DNA of 64,000 bases from assembly GCF_002806975.1 (NCBI RefSeq), contig NZ_NIHD01000001.1, positions 434,001 through 498,000 of the forward strand, read 5' to 3'. The stretch is from Marinobacter aromaticivorans. Its GTDB lineage: Bacteria > Pseudomonadota > Gammaproteobacteria > Pseudomonadales > Oleiphilaceae. The position numbers and the translations under genes were made by a program. The notes under the pieces were generated by a model. That model ran no database searches and was not told where the DNA came from. It saw only the letters and a program-made list of their open reading frames with translations. Positions 17,022-28,363 of the stretch are shown here, piece by piece; the stretch's first letter is position 1; each line of letters starts with the position of its first letter.

Positions 17022-19715
17022 ATGCCGGCTAACTCACAGGCAACAGCGCTTTTCAGGTATTCCATTGTGGCGGGGCTGCTGGCGGCTCTCTGGGGTTGTG
17101 GCGGGAGTTCCGGCGGCGCGGCAGAGCCAGCAAACATAGCGCTCTCGGGCAGTATCGGCATTGAAACCGGAACGCGGGTAGACACAGACGATGCAGGCAC
17201 CCTGGTGCTGAGTTCATCGCCATTTCCCGGTGTCCAGCTTCTGCCCCAGGAATTCATTCTCGCAGGTTATGTCAGTGCCGTTAGCGGGCGTTACACTGGC
17301 GCGGATGGGCTGCCCGGAAATGCTTTCCCGGAAGATCCTGCCGACACCTATTCCATGACCCTGCGCGGGGGGCAAGGCATTTCCCTCCAGCCTTTCTCCG
17401 CGAGCAGGAACCCACCCCCGCTGACCCTGTCCCTGTTCAGTGGCGATCGTCTTGTTGCAAGGGATTCCACCGGCAGCCAGGCAGCCCCGGTGCGGATCTC
17501 GCTGCCGGATACCGAACCCACGGGCACATATACCCTGAAAATTGAAGCATCCGGTACAGAACCCATGCTCTACATTCTGTCGACATCGGTTACCGGCAGC
17601 GCTTTGGCTGCCGGGTTCCAGTGGCCGGATCACGACTTTGCCGAATCCGAAGCCATTGTCATGTTCCGGCAGCAGGCGGGGCAGGCGTCGGTGCGCTCAT
17701 CTGCGCTGCAGATGGACGTGGAGCCCGAAATGCAGCTGGCTCCGGGTGTCTGGCTGGTGAAGGCTCCACCACAGGCGGCCCGCAGCAGCGCAGTGCAAAC
17801 AAAGGCATCGACCCTGGAATGGATACGAACACTGAGCAAGCGCCCGGAGGTGGTCTCGGCCACCCCCAATTACACAATGCGCACCATGGCTGCAACGCCG
17901 GTGGATGAGCCGCTGTACAACAACCTTACCGTGGGGCAACAGTGGCACTATGAATTGGTGAACGCCCCGATTGCCTGGCAACTGGCCAATGGCGGTGGCG
18001 CTGGCGTTACGGTCGCGGTGATGGATACAGGGTTATATGGAGAGCCGGGGAACTGGCACAGCGAGCTGGATGAAAACGTTGTCGATGGCCGGGATTTCGT
18101 ATCCCAGGCCTTTGATAACGATGGTGATCCGGGCCCTGACAATAATCCTGCGGACCCGGGAAACGCAGTCGGAACCAGTGTTTACCATGGCACCCATGTG
18201 GCAGGCACTGTAGCCGCTGCGGTTAACGGTGTCGGTGGCGCCGGTATTGCCTACGGCGCTTCGCTGCGCCCTGTGCGGGTGCTCGGGGAGGGTGGTACCG
18301 GCTCATCGGCGGATCTGCTGGCAGCCCTGAACTGGGTTTCCGGCCGGTCTGATGGCGTGGCTCCCCACGCTGATATTGTTAACCTCAGTCTTGGAGGCCT
18401 GCCGTTCCAGCAAGAACTCCTGGAGGCCATTGATTACGGAATCCGGCAGGGCATCCTGTATGTGGCTGCGGCAGGCAATTCCGCTTCCACGAGTGCGTCT
18501 TATCCTGCTGCTTATGAGAAGGTGTTTTCAGTCAGCGCGGTTGACGGGGCCGGGGTGCTGGCCAGCTACTCGAATTACGGTGACTGGATTGATCTGGCGG
18601 CACCGGGCGGGGATGCCAGCCGTGATGGCAACGCCGACGGGCGCAGCGACCTGGTCAGCAGCACCAGTGCCAGCCTGATCAATGGCACACTGAAGGAAAC
18701 CTATATCGGATTGCAGGGCACCTCCATGGCGGCGCCTCACGTGGCTGGTGTCTTTGCATTGATGAAGAGCCTCAACCCGGGGTTGGATCATGATGGCTTC
18801 TACCGGCTTTTATCGGGAGGCGACCTGACCCGGCAGGATTGTGACCGTGACCCTTGCCTCAAAACCCGTGAACTGGGCTGGGGTCTGATAGACGCCGGCA
18901 AATCAGTCCTGGCGGCCTCGGCCGGGGTGGTGCCAAACCTGTTGACGTCATCGCCTGCCATCGTGAGCCTGTCGTCGGAAGGGCCGTCTTCTGCGACTGT
19001 GAAGCTGAGTGTTTATGGCCGCAGTACCGATGAGGTCAGCATAGAATCCGTGTCGGTAGATGTACCCTGGCTGCGCCTGGACTCGGTGCCGGCTCTCAAC
19101 GATCCTGGAACAGAGTTTACGATCACTTTAACGCTCATCCCGGGAGAGCTTGATGCTGGTGTATCGGAACGGGCGCCCATCGTGGTGGACTACAGAAGCG
19201 ACGAGTCCCGCAGGCTTGAAATCCCGGTGATCGGCCAACGGGTAACGGATCTGCAGGCCCGTGACGCAGGCCGGCATTTTGTTTTACTGGTTGACCCCGA
19301 ACCCGTGGGTGATCTGTACACAACCATTGCCCAGACCAGCGCCGTGGCAGAGAACGGACGGTACCCGTTTACCTTTGTACCTGATGACGGTGTTGAGCCG
19401 AAAATGCTCAATGAGGTGCCACCGGGTAACTACATCCTGGTCGCCGGATCGGACCTAGATAACGATGGCCTGATTTGTCATGCTGGTGAAGCCTGTGCGG
19501 AATACCCGGTTGCCGGGCTTCGGCAGGAAATCACAATCAGCCCGGGGAAGCCCGTGACGGGTATAGAGATGACAACCAGTTACGCCCGCCCGGAGATATC
19601 GGCGGCGACACCCGGCATATTGCCCCGCCCCGGGTTCAGAGGCTACAGGCTGATGCCGGAGCCAGCAGGGCATGGCAGCGGGCCAGCACCTAAACTGATG
19701 GGAGCAGAGCGTTGA
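17022..19715 (+). CDS. Subtilisin-like (S8) lipoprotein protease
   Basis: An 897-residue subtilase. The reading frame is open from 16851, but that start would precede and overlap the TRAP terminator. The ATG at 17022 gives a lipoprotein signal (IVAGLLAALWGCGG, lipobox Cys near residue 26). A propeptide-like region follows, then the catalytic triad: Asp335 in VAVMDTG, His392 in GTHVAGT and Ser568 in GTSMAAPHVAG, with oxyanion Asn in AAAGNS. The C-terminal third (from about residue 645) is a beta-rich region without catalytic motifs. It is probably an envelope or surface protease. Its stop overlaps the start of a PrcB-like lipoprotein gene, a pairing reminiscent of the Treponema dentilisin locus. 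Confidence 0.85.
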   Translation: MPANSQATALFRYSIVAGLLAALWGCGGSSGGAAEPANIALSGSIGIETGTRVDTDDAGTLVLSSSPFPGVQLLPQEFILAGYVSAVSGRYTGADGLPGNAFPEDPADTYSMTLRGGQGISLQPFSASRNPPPLTLSLFSGDRLVARDSTGSQAAPVRISLPDTEPTGTYTLKIEASGTEPMLYILSTSVTGSALAAGFQWPDHDFAESEAIVMFRQQAGQASVRSSALQMDVEPEMQLAPGVWLVKAPPQAARSSAVQTKASTLEWIRTLSKRPEVVSATPNYTMRTMAATPVDEPLYNNLTVGQQWHYELVNAPIAWQLANGGGAGVTVAVMDTGLYGEPGNWHSELDENVVDGRDFVSQAFDNDGDPGPDNNPADPGNAVGTSVYHGTHVAGTVAAAVNGVGGAGIAYGASLRPVRVLGEGGTGSSADLLAALNWVSGRSDGVAPHADIVNLSLGGLPFQQELLEAIDYGIRQGILYVAAAGNSASTSASYPAAYEKVFSVSAVDGAGVLASYSNYGDWIDLAAPGGDASRDGNADGRSDLVSSTSASLINGTLKETYIGLQGTSMAAPHVAGVFALMKSLNPGLDHDGFYRLLSGGDLTRQDCDRDPCLKTRELGWGLIDAGKSVLAASAGVVPNLLTSSPAIVSLSSEGPSSATVKLSVYGRSTDEVSIESVSVDVPWLRLDSVPALNDPGTEFTITLTLIPGELDAGVSERAPIVVDYRSDESRRLEIPVIGQRVTDLQARDAGRHFVLLVDPEPVGDLYTTIAQTSAVAENGRYPFTFVPDDGVEPKMLNEVPPGNYILVAGSDLDNDGLICHAGEACAEYPVAGLRQEITISPGKPVTGIEMTTSYARPEISAATPGILPRPGFRGYRLMPEPAGHGSGPAPKLMGAER

Positions 19716-20230
19716 TGGCGCTACGCAGGATAATCATGCGAGGCTCGACGATGGCCTCTTTACTGGCAAGTTTGGCTTTGCTGGCGGGCTGTGCCTCCTC
19801 AGGCATTGTGGCAAATGAATCCAGTGCACCTCTTGCGCGCCAGGTTACCCAATCCTCCCACTGCGGGCTGACCGGCCCCGGACTGGCGTATGTTCAAACG
19901 GAGGATCGGCTGCAACAGCTGTTGCATTTGCCGGCACAAAATATGGCAGTGCAACAACTGCGGGCGGTGGACCTTGAGCAGGAACACTTGCTGTTCGTGA
20001 CTCTGGGGGAAAGGCCAACGGGAGGTTACAGTGTGGGACTGGTGTCTGCCGCTGCGGAGGAGGCAGGAAAAACCCTGAGCCTGTCCATGGCTGTGCGCAC
20101 GCCCGCGCCGGGGACCATGGTTACCCAGGCGCTCACTTCACCCTGTGTGGTGGTGGCCTTTCCCGCCCGGGACTGGTCCGAAATCCGGGTGTCCGGTGTT
20201 GGTGAAGGGGATCTGCGGATCAGGCCCTGA
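19715..20230 (+). CDS. PrcB C-terminal domain lipoprotein
   Basis: A 171-residue small lipoprotein with signal LLASLALLAGC. The C-terminal half (TLGERPTGGYSVGLVSA, then the PAPGTMVTQALTSPCVVVAFP segment) matches the PrcB_C domain found in protease-complex proteins. The ATG at 19715 overlaps the protease stop codon (TGATG) and has GGAG upstream; a TTG one codon earlier is also possible. In Treponema denticola PrcB is a lipoprotein needed for the subtilisin-family dentilisin complex. Translational coupling to the S8 lipoprotein here suggests a partner or stabiliser role, which is inference. Confidence 0.7.
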   Translation: MALRRIIMRGSTMASLLASLALLAGCASSGIVANESSAPLARQVTQSSHCGLTGPGLAYVQTEDRLQQLLHLPAQNMAVQQLRAVDLEQEHLLFVTLGERPTGGYSVGLVSAAAEEAGKTLSLSMAVRTPAPGTMVTQALTSPCVVVAFPARDWSEIRVSGVGEGDLRIRP

Positions 20231-22240
<2,010 letters not shown>

Positions 22241-22316
22241 GGAGCCGGCCATTCGCCTGCCAGTGAACGTGTTTAGTGGTCTGGTAGCAGTTGCGGTTAC
22301 TGCAGGGCGTACGGAG

Positions 22317-23642
22317 TCAGCCCGGGCTCATGGCCGAGGCGGGCGCGTTAGCCAGGATGTCGCAGCAAAGCACCCGCCGCTCACCCTTGTTGCTGAAACA
22401 GAGTGACAGGGTTACGCACATATAGACGCCGGTTACGCACAGGTAGGGGGCTGTAATGTGCAAGGTGTCCGGTTGGGCCAGCGCTTGCCTGAGGTACTGC
22501 TGCCGATACCAGTCTGCCTTGGCCGTGCTCTCCAGAGGCTTGAAACGCGGATCCAGATCCCGGGCCCTGGTCTCTGATACGAGCGTATCATCAATCTGAA
22601 CCCCGTTCTCATCAGCCAGATAGCAGCGGGACACCGTGGGGTGGCTCAGCAGGGTATTACACGCCTGTGCCATCCGCGCACCGGCCTGGAGGCGGGCAAT
22701 TGCATCCTGGAAATCCTTCCAGAAGAAATCCACCAACTGGCTGGTCGGGTCCCGCGTGATCTGATGACGGGCTTTATAATCCTTCAGCAACTGGTCAAAG
22801 TCTGCCGTTGCATTACCAAGCCGGGCCAGGTCGGTGCTGGGCCGGCAAAAATAGAACCCCTGAACAAAGTCGACACCGGCATCAATGGCGATCATGGCCT
22901 GGTCGCTGGTTTCCACCCCCTCCAGTAATACCAGGCACCCGGACTGGTGCAGCAGTGAAACAATGCCATTCAGTATCTGTCGTGCCTTGTGATCTTCAGT
23001 AGCCCGCGTCAGCAGTTTTCTGTCGAGCTTGACGATGTCGGGTGACAGGTTCCAGATGCGTTCAAAGTTTGAATGCCCGGCGCCGAAGTCATCTATAGCA
23101 GTGAGACAGCCCAGCTTGCGGTAATAGGCGACGGTTTCGCGCAGGCGGTCTGCATCGTCGGTTGGCTGTTCAACAATTTCGATAACAATCCGGTGGGGCG
23201 GCAGCCTGGTTTGTTTTAACAGGTTTCCAAAAAACGAATCTGCCTGGCTGCCGCTGGTAACAACCCGGGGAGAAACGTTCAGAAACAGCCAGTTGAGCTG
23301 GTCCTGTATGCCGCTGTAGTTGCGGATATGCAAATAGCGACACAGCCTGTCCAGCAGGAGGGTTTCCGCATCGGATGCCGGCAGCTCGAAAAGGTGTATT
23401 GGCAGAACGTTAGCATCATCCGGATCCAGTGCCCGTATCAGTGCTTCGTAGCCCACCGTGCGTTTGTGGGAAATGCTGTAAATCGGCTGAAAAGCTGTTC
23501 TCAGCTTGAGTCCGCGAAAGTTGGCTGTCCAGAATTCGCCATTACTGTGAAGCATGGACGATATCAGATCCACTTCGGGGTCTCTTGGAGTCTCCGGGGT
23601 TGCTGGCTGCATAGTGTGTTTTAAATCATCGAACGAATACAT
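22317..23642 (-). CDS. EAL-domain c-di-GMP phosphodiesterase with C-terminal PDC-like domain
   Basis: A 441-residue soluble protein. The EAL domain (about residues 45-265) keeps its catalytic signature: YEALIR, LNVSP, IEIVEQ, AIDDFGAGHSN, VKLDRKLL, LEGVET and QGFYF. It should therefore hydrolyse c-di-GMP. The C-terminal 170 residues include DWYRQQYLRQAL and ITAPYLCVTGVYMCVTLS, which look like the ligand-binding part of a PDC/Cache sensor. No membrane helix was found, so sensing would be cytoplasmic. A second start at MQPATPETPR (10 codons in) is possible. It is convergent with parE. Confidence 0.85.
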   Translation of the reverse strand: MYSFDDLKHTMQPATPETPRDPEVDLISSMLHSNGEFWTANFRGLKLRTAFQPIYSISHKRTVGYEALIRALDPDDANVLPIHLFELPASDAETLLLDRLCRYLHIRNYSGIQDQLNWLFLNVSPRVVTSGSQADSFFGNLLKQTRLPPHRIVIEIVEQPTDDADRLRETVAYYRKLGCLTAIDDFGAGHSNFERIWNLSPDIVKLDRKLLTRATEDHKARQILNGIVSLLHQSGCLVLLEGVETSDQAMIAIDAGVDFVQGFYFCRPSTDLARLGNATADFDQLLKDYKARHQITRDPTSQLVDFFWKDFQDAIARLQAGARMAQACNTLLSHPTVSRCYLADENGVQIDDTLVSETRARDLDPRFKPLESTAKADWYRQQYLRQALAQPDTLHITAPYLCVTGVYMCVTLSLCFSNKGERRVLCCDILANAPASAMSPG

Positions 23643-23823
23643 CAGGTGCGAGTAGAGGTGCCCCTGAACTGATCACTGATCAAAGTCGGCTGAGAGCTGA
23701 AAACGTCAGATTAAACTGATAGTTGGAAGGAGATTGCCAAAAAACGCGAAGCATTACCACTGTTTCATGAACAAACCGGAAACAGTTCGCGGGTTTTGGA
23801 GGGTATGCACTGCGGAAAAGAGT

Positions 23824-23849
23824 GTGGCGGCCCGTTACGACAAGGGCCG
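23824..23849 (-). terminator. Hairpin after the 15-codon ORF
   Basis: GGCGGCCC and GGGCCGCC pair perfectly over 8 bp around a 10-nt loop. On the minus strand the hairpin is followed by ACACTCTTTT. It lies just after the stop of the small ORF at 23858, consistent with a terminator of a very short transcript. Confidence 0.6.
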
Positions 23850-23857
23850 CCGGATAA

Positions 23858-23905
23858 TCAGTTATTACTCGGGATTACTACGGATTCGTCGAATTCAAGT
23901 TCCAT
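23858..23905 (-). CDS. Possible 15-residue small protein or leader peptide
   Basis: The frame encodes MELEFDESVVIPSNN followed by TGA. Its ATG is preceded by AGAGGACAGGAC, a good ribosome-binding sequence, and the stop is followed within 10 bp by a GC-rich hairpin with a T-rich tail. The peptide is acidic at the N-terminus and ends in SNN. It has no run of a single amino acid that would mark an attenuation leader. I do not recognise it. It could also be chance within the leader of the EAL gene or a small RNA. Confidence 0.35.
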   Translation of the reverse strand: MELEFDESVVIPSNN

Positions 23906-24174
23906 GTCCTGTCCTCTAGTTAAGTCTGGCCCCACCTGGGTAATACAGCATGGTTAAAGCCTATCTGTTTTATATATTTCAACAATCCGTAAAACCCGTA
24001 TGCGACCAAAGCCAAATCCGGAGGGAGCCTGACAGGGCGCGAGAAGGAATGGCGGATATGACATGGTCAGATTTTTTGATGAAGGGCGGCAAAACATTGC
24101 GTTTTTCTTTATGAATGCGGGTCCTTATACTCCGGCTCTTCAGTCACTGACAGCAAAACGAGGTCTCGGCTGTT

Positions 24175-24735
24175 ATGCAAATGAGCAATACCTCCGCCGG
24201 TTACGGATTACTGGCGATCGTGATTCACTGGGTTGCTGCTGTGGCAGTTATCGGATTGTTTGCTTTGGGTTTCTGGATGGTGGACTTGTCGTACTACGAC
24301 GACTGGTATCGCCGCGCTCCGGATATTCATCGCAGCATCGGCGCTTTGCTGTTTGGTTTGATGGCGCTTCGTTTGTTCTGGCGCATTTTTTCAGCATCGC
24401 CAAAGCCGATAGCAGGGCACAAGCGTTGGGAGACTCTCAGCGCACATGCCGCCCATGCATTGCTGTATTTTCTGATTTTTGTGGCCACGGTGAGCGGTTT
24501 TCTGATCTCAACCGCGGATGGCTCATCAGTGAGTGTGTTTGGCTGGTTTGACGTTCCCTCAGTGACCGGCCAGATAAAAGGCCTTGAAGACATTGCAGGG
24601 GTGGTGCACTACTGGAGCACCTGGGCACTGGTTGCACTTGCCGCCGTTCATGCCCTGGGCGCGCTGAAACATCACCTGGTTGACCGCGATGAAACGCTGC
24701 GCCGGATACTGGTTCCGGTGCGCAGGAATAAGTGA
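24175..24735 (+). CDS. Cytochrome b561 family protein
   Basis: A 186-residue four-helix membrane protein of the bacterial cytochrome b561 family. Candidate haem-ligand histidines lie in the helices (IVIHWVAA, DIHRSIGALLFGLMALRLFW, AAHALLYFLIF and WALVALAAVHALGALKHH). It would bind two b-type haems in the inner membrane and move electrons, probably from quinol. The next gene encodes a YceI protein, the same pairing as yceJ-yceI of E. coli, which suggests a joint role. A second ATG two codons downstream cannot be excluded. Confidence 0.88.
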   Translation: MQMSNTSAGYGLLAIVIHWVAAVAVIGLFALGFWMVDLSYYDDWYRRAPDIHRSIGALLFGLMALRLFWRIFSASPKPIAGHKRWETLSAHAAHALLYFLIFVATVSGFLISTADGSSVSVFGWFDVPSVTGQIKGLEDIAGVVHYWSTWALVALAAVHALGALKHHLVDRDETLRRILVPVRRNK

Positions 24736-24806
24736 TTTGTATGGCGCCGCCGGTACCCGGTGCGCCTGATTTAAATGATTTCGATGGGATCCAAAAGGAG
24801 AATGCT

Positions 24807-25388
24807 ATGAAGAGAATACTGCTGGCTTCGGCTGTTGCCATGGCGGTGACAGGAAGTGTTCAGGCCAATGAACACAGCGGCACCTACGCGTTTGATAAAA
24901 AGGACGCCCACCAGTTTATTACGTTCAGGATTTCCCACCTGGGTTACAGCTGGCTCTATGGTCGTTTCAACGATTTTGATGGCCAGTTCGTTTACGATGC
25001 TGAAAACCCGGAAAACAGCTCGGTTAGCGTAACCATTGATACATCCAGCCTGGATTCCAACCACGCCGAGCGTGATAAACACCTGCGCGGAAAAGATTTC
25101 CTGCATGTAAGTGAATACCCACAAGCGAGCTTCAAAAGTAAGCGGGTAATTGTTGATGACGAAGGCGAGGCGGATATTGTTGGCGACTTCACGCTGCGTG
25201 GTGTAACCCGCGAGGTTACTCTGGACGTGGAAATGCTCGGCCACGGTAAGGATCCCTGGGGAGGTTACCGCATGGGATTCGAAGCGGAAACCGAGTTGCG
25301 TCTTGAGGACTTCGGGATACCAACGAACCTCGGAAAGGCGTCTGAAACTGTAGAGATCAGTATTTCAGTTGAGGGCATTCGCCAGTAA
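24807..25388 (+). CDS. YceI family periplasmic protein
   Basis: A 193-residue lipocalin-like periplasmic protein. The ATG at 24807 has AAAAGGAG upstream and gives a clean signal peptide (MKRILLASAVAMAVTGSVQA). Longer starts would place residues before the signal. Family blocks include ITFRISHLGYSWLYGRF, DTSSLDSNHAERDKHLRG and VGDFTLRGVTREVTLDV. YceI proteins bind polyisoprenoid or amphiphilic ligands such as ubiquinone. It follows the cytochrome b561 gene by 71 bp and is probably cotranscribed. The pair ends at a strong hairpin (25406-25449). Confidence 0.9.
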   Translation: MKRILLASAVAMAVTGSVQANEHSGTYAFDKKDAHQFITFRISHLGYSWLYGRFNDFDGQFVYDAENPENSSVSVTIDTSSLDSNHAERDKHLRGKDFLHVSEYPQASFKSKRVIVDDEGEADIVGDFTLRGVTREVTLDVEMLGHGKDPWGGYRMGFEAETELRLEDFGIPTNLGKASETVEISISVEGIRQ

Positions 25389-25405
25389 CGTTTTCCAGTG
25401 CGGTG

Positions 25406-25449
25406 ATTACAGGCCGCTTCCGGAGTTAGCTCCGGAAGCGGCCTGTAAT
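25406..25449. terminator. 20-bp perfect hairpin between convergent genes
   Basis: Arms 25406-25425 and 25430-25449 pair perfectly around a TTAG loop. It lies between yceI (plus) and the small membrane protein gene (minus). There is no T-tract of note on either side, so terminator function is likely from position but not certain. Confidence 0.6.
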
Positions 25450-25522
25450 TGTTTCCGGTTCTTGTGTATACCCGCAAAAAGCCGGGCTGGTCTGATTGCC
25501 GGGAAAAGATGAGGTGGGGGCG

Positions 25523-25786
25523 TCAGGCGTCGGGATGAAGGCCTTGGCGTGGCGGGGTTGCTGCTTCCCGATTGGTGTCGCAGGCGCGACAAAGGCGCCG
25601 TTGGCGCCAGAACTGGGCAGCAAAGATAACCAGCCATATCAGCAAGCCTGCACCGAGATAGGCTGCAGAAACCTGGAAGCTCCCACTGATTGCAAATTCC
25701 ACAAGAAGCATCAGCGCCACGGCTAATGCCGCATTGACCATTGCTGTAGCCATCGCTTGCCAGCAGGCTTTCAAATTGGGTGTCAT
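25523..25786 (-). CDS. Small two-helix membrane protein, unknown function
   Basis: An 87-residue protein with two predicted membrane helices (about residues 15-34 and 41-60) and a basic, Cys-containing C-terminal tail (RQRRLCRACDTNREAA). The N-terminal part (PNLKACWQAMATAMVNAALAVALML) has the look of small inner-membrane proteins next to topoisomerase or transport genes, but I do not recognise a family. It is convergent with yceI and divergent from parC. Length and hydrophobic pattern favour a real gene. Confidence 0.6.
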   Translation of the reverse strand: MTPNLKACWQAMATAMVNAALAVALMLLVEFAISGSFQVSAAYLGAGLLIWLVIFAAQFWRQRRLCRACDTNREAATPPRQGLHPDA

Positions 25787-25941
25787 AGTGGTCCGCTTGT
25801 TTGAGAGGAAAACGCTGTTCTACTCGTTAACGACAATGAGCATACGGCGCACCTTACAGTCTCTCCATGCGGGAATTCCGCTATTGGAATTGCGGGTGGC
25901 AGGTTCCGAAGGGCAGTTTAACCCAATAAATCCTCAGGTTA

Positions 25942-25971
25942 TTGGTGTATCCGCCCGCCGCTCCATATAAT
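25942..25971 (+). promoter_or_regulatory. Predicted parC promoter
   Basis: TTGGTG (25942-25947) and a consensus TATAAT (25966-25971) are separated by 18 bp, about 100 bp upstream of the parC ATG. The remaining part of the 282-bp gap 25787-26068 shows no gene. Confidence 0.55.
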
Positions 25972-26068
25972 GTCCCACTGCGCCACGCCCGTGATTATCC
26001 GGGGTGCAAAAGGCAGCATCGCGAACTCCTTGTAAATTCAGGCAATTCAGGCAATAAAAGAGGCATCC

Positions 26069-28363
26069 ATGCCAGAGTTTCAGACAACGGATGAAGGCTT
26101 TGAGCGGGTATCACTCAGGGACTACACGGAAAAAGCCTATCTCGACTACTCCATGTACGTCATTCTTGACCGCGCACTTCCCAATGTCGGGGACGGGCTG
26201 AAGCCGGTTCAGCGGCGGATCATCTATGCCATGTCAGAGCTGGGGCTCAAGTCCACCTCCAAGTACAAGAAGTCTGCCCGCACCGTGGGGGATGTTCTCG
26301 GCAAGTTTCACCCCCACGGCGACAGTGCCTGCTACGAAGCCATGGTACTTATGGCGCAGCCGTTTTCGTATCGCTACCCGCTTGTCGATGGCCAGGGTAA
26401 CTGGGGTGCGCCCGACGATCCCAAATCCTTCGCCGCCATGCGTTACACGGAATCGCGGCTGGCGCGTTTCTCTGATGTTCTGCTCACAGAGCTTGGGCAG
26501 GGCACCGTAGACTGGGTGCCCAACTTTGATGGCACTATGGATGAACCCTCGGTGCTGCCTGCAAGGCTACCCCATGTGCTGCTTAACGGCACTACCGGTA
26601 TTGCCGTGGGTATGGCAACGGATATTCCGCCCCATAACGTGCGGGAAGTCACCGCCGCCTGCATCCGGTTGCTGGACGACCCCGACGCAACGGTTGAGCA
26701 GTTGTGTGAGCACGTCAAAGGGCCGGATTTCCCGACATACGCAGAAGTCATTACGCCGCGAAAAGATCTGCGTCAGATGTACGAGACCGGTCGGGGTTCG
26801 CTGCGCATGCGCGCACGCTGGATTCGGGAAAGTGGCGAAATTGTGGTTACCGACCTGCCGCACCAGGTTTCCGGTAATCGTGTGCTGGAGCAGATTGCGC
26901 AGCAGATGCAAACCAAAAAGCTGCCCATGGTGGCAGACCTCCGGGACGAGTCCGACCATGAGAACCCGACCCGGCTGGTGATCGTACCGCGTTCCAACCG
27001 CGTTGATCTTGAGGGGCTGATGGCGCATCTGTTTGCCAGCACGGATCTTGAGAAGACCTACCGGGTGAACATCAACGTTATTGGCAATGATGGCCGCCCG
27101 GGGGTGAAAGGTCTGCGCCAGATGCTTACGGAATGGCTGGCGTTCCGGCGCACCACCGTGACCCGCCGTTTGCAGCACCGCCTCGATAAGGTACTGGCGC
27201 GCCTGCACATTCTGGAAGGCTTGCTGATTGCCTACCTGAATATCGATGAAGTCATCCATATCATCCGCACCGAAGACAAGCCCAAACCGGTGTTGATGGA
27301 GCGGTTCGGATTATCTCCGGATCAGGCCGAATCCATCCTTGAGCTGAAGCTGCGCCATCTGGCCAGGCTTGAGGAAATGAAAATCCGTGGTGAGCAGGAC
27401 GAACTGGCCGCAGAGCGGGACGAACTCCAGGCAATACTCGGCTCCGAAGACCGCTTGCGTGAACTGATCAAGAGTGAACTGCAGGCCGATGCCGAAACCT
27501 ACGGCGATGATCGTCGTTCGCCGATCGTTGAGCGTGAAGAGGCTCGCGCGTTCAGTGAGAACGATCTGGTGTCCAACGACCCGGTTACCGTGGTTCTGTC
27601 GGATAAAGGCTGGGTGCGCGCCGCCAAAGGCCACGATATTGACCCGCTTGGTCTGAACTACAAGGCCGGTGACAGTTTTGCCCTGGCAGCCCACGGTCGT
27701 AATAACCAGCAGGCGATCTTTCTCGACTCCACTGGCCGCGCCTACTCGCTGATGGCGCACAGCCTGCCTTCTGCCAGAGGGCAGGGGGAACCTTTGACCG
27801 GGCGGATCAACCCGCCCTCCGGTGCCGGCTTTTCCGGCCTGCTGATGGGAGACCCGGCCCGCAAGGCTCTGCTGGTGACCGATGGCGGCTATGGGTTCGT
27901 GACATCGCTGGGCGATATGATCAGTAAGAATCGCAACGGCAAAGCGGTGGTCAGTGTGCCGAAAGGGGCAAAGATCATGCAGCCCCTGTTGATTCCGGCG
28001 ACTGAAAAAGCGCTTTACCTGGCTGCGATTTCCAATGAAGGCAGGATGCTCGTGTTCCCGCTGAATGAACTGCCGGAACTGAGCAAAGGTAAAGGTAACA
28101 AGATCATCAGCATCCCCTCTGCGCGGGTTCAGAACCGTGAGGAATATGTGGTTGCCGTGGCTGTCTTCGCAGAGGATGACCAGCTTGAGATACGCGCAGG
28201 CAAGCGCAAAATGGGGCTCCAGTTCGCCGATCTCGAGCATTATCTTGGTGAGCGCGGGCGTCGTGGACACAAGCTGCCCCGAGGCCTGCAGCGGGTTGAC
28301 GCCGTTGATGTTATTCCTTCCGCTGCCCGTTTAAAGGAAGAGGAGAATCCCGACAGTGAGTGA
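26069..28363 (+). CDS. parC: DNA topoisomerase IV subunit A
   Basis: A 764-residue type IIA topoisomerase breakage-reunion subunit. The N-terminal region has [20 protein letters not shown] and the quinolone-region sequence [13 protein letters not shown], with Ser and Glu at the two positions whose change commonly gives resistance, so it looks wild type. The active-site tyrosine is in MRYTESRL. The C-terminal beta-propeller part follows from about residue 500. Its last codons overlap the serB start by 8 bp. It pairs with ParE, encoded about 3.8 kb upstream. Confidence 0.95.
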   Translation: MPEFQTTDEGFERVSLRDYTEKAYLDYSMYVILDRALPNVGDGLKPVQRRIIYAMSELGLKSTSKYKKSARTVGDVLGKFHPHGDSACYEAMVLMAQPFSYRYPLVDGQGNWGAPDDPKSFAAMRYTESRLARFSDVLLTELGQGTVDWVPNFDGTMDEPSVLPARLPHVLLNGTTGIAVGMATDIPPHNVREVTAACIRLLDDPDATVEQLCEHVKGPDFPTYAEVITPRKDLRQMYETGRGSLRMRARWIRESGEIVVTDLPHQVSGNRVLEQIAQQMQTKKLPMVADLRDESDHENPTRLVIVPRSNRVDLEGLMAHLFASTDLEKTYRVNINVIGNDGRPGVKGLRQMLTEWLAFRRTTVTRRLQHRLDKVLARLHILEGLLIAYLNIDEVIHIIRTEDKPKPVLMERFGLSPDQAESILELKLRHLARLEEMKIRGEQDELAAERDELQAILGSEDRLRELIKSELQADAETYGDDRRSPIVEREEARAFSENDLVSNDPVTVVLSDKGWVRAAKGHDIDPLGLNYKAGDSFALAAHGRNNQQAIFLDSTGRAYSLMAHSLPSARGQGEPLTGRINPPSGAGFSGLLMGDPARKALLVTDGGYGFVTSLGDMISKNRNGKAVVSVPKGAKIMQPLLIPATEKALYLAAISNEGRMLVFPLNELPELSKGKGNKIISIPSARVQNREEYVVAVAVFAEDDQLEIRAGKRKMGLQFADLEHYLGERGRRGHKLPRGLQRVDAVDVIPSAARLKEEENPDSE

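Larger units (their letters stand above)
23643..24174. other. 532-bp intergenic region with a small minus-strand transcription unit
   Basis: Between the divergent EAL and cytochrome b561 genes. It contains a 15-codon open reading frame with ribosome site and hairpin (23858-23905, listed separately), an AT-rich stretch at 23960-23990, and an interlocked TGATCA palindrome near 23668-23683 upstream of the EAL gene. The rest shows nothing I can assign. Confidence 0.6.

Noticed and set aside
23734..23919. 61-codon plus-strand frame in the EAL-cytochrome gap
   Set aside because: No ribosome site and composition unlike neighbouring proteins; it runs across the hairpin and the small minus-strand ORF.
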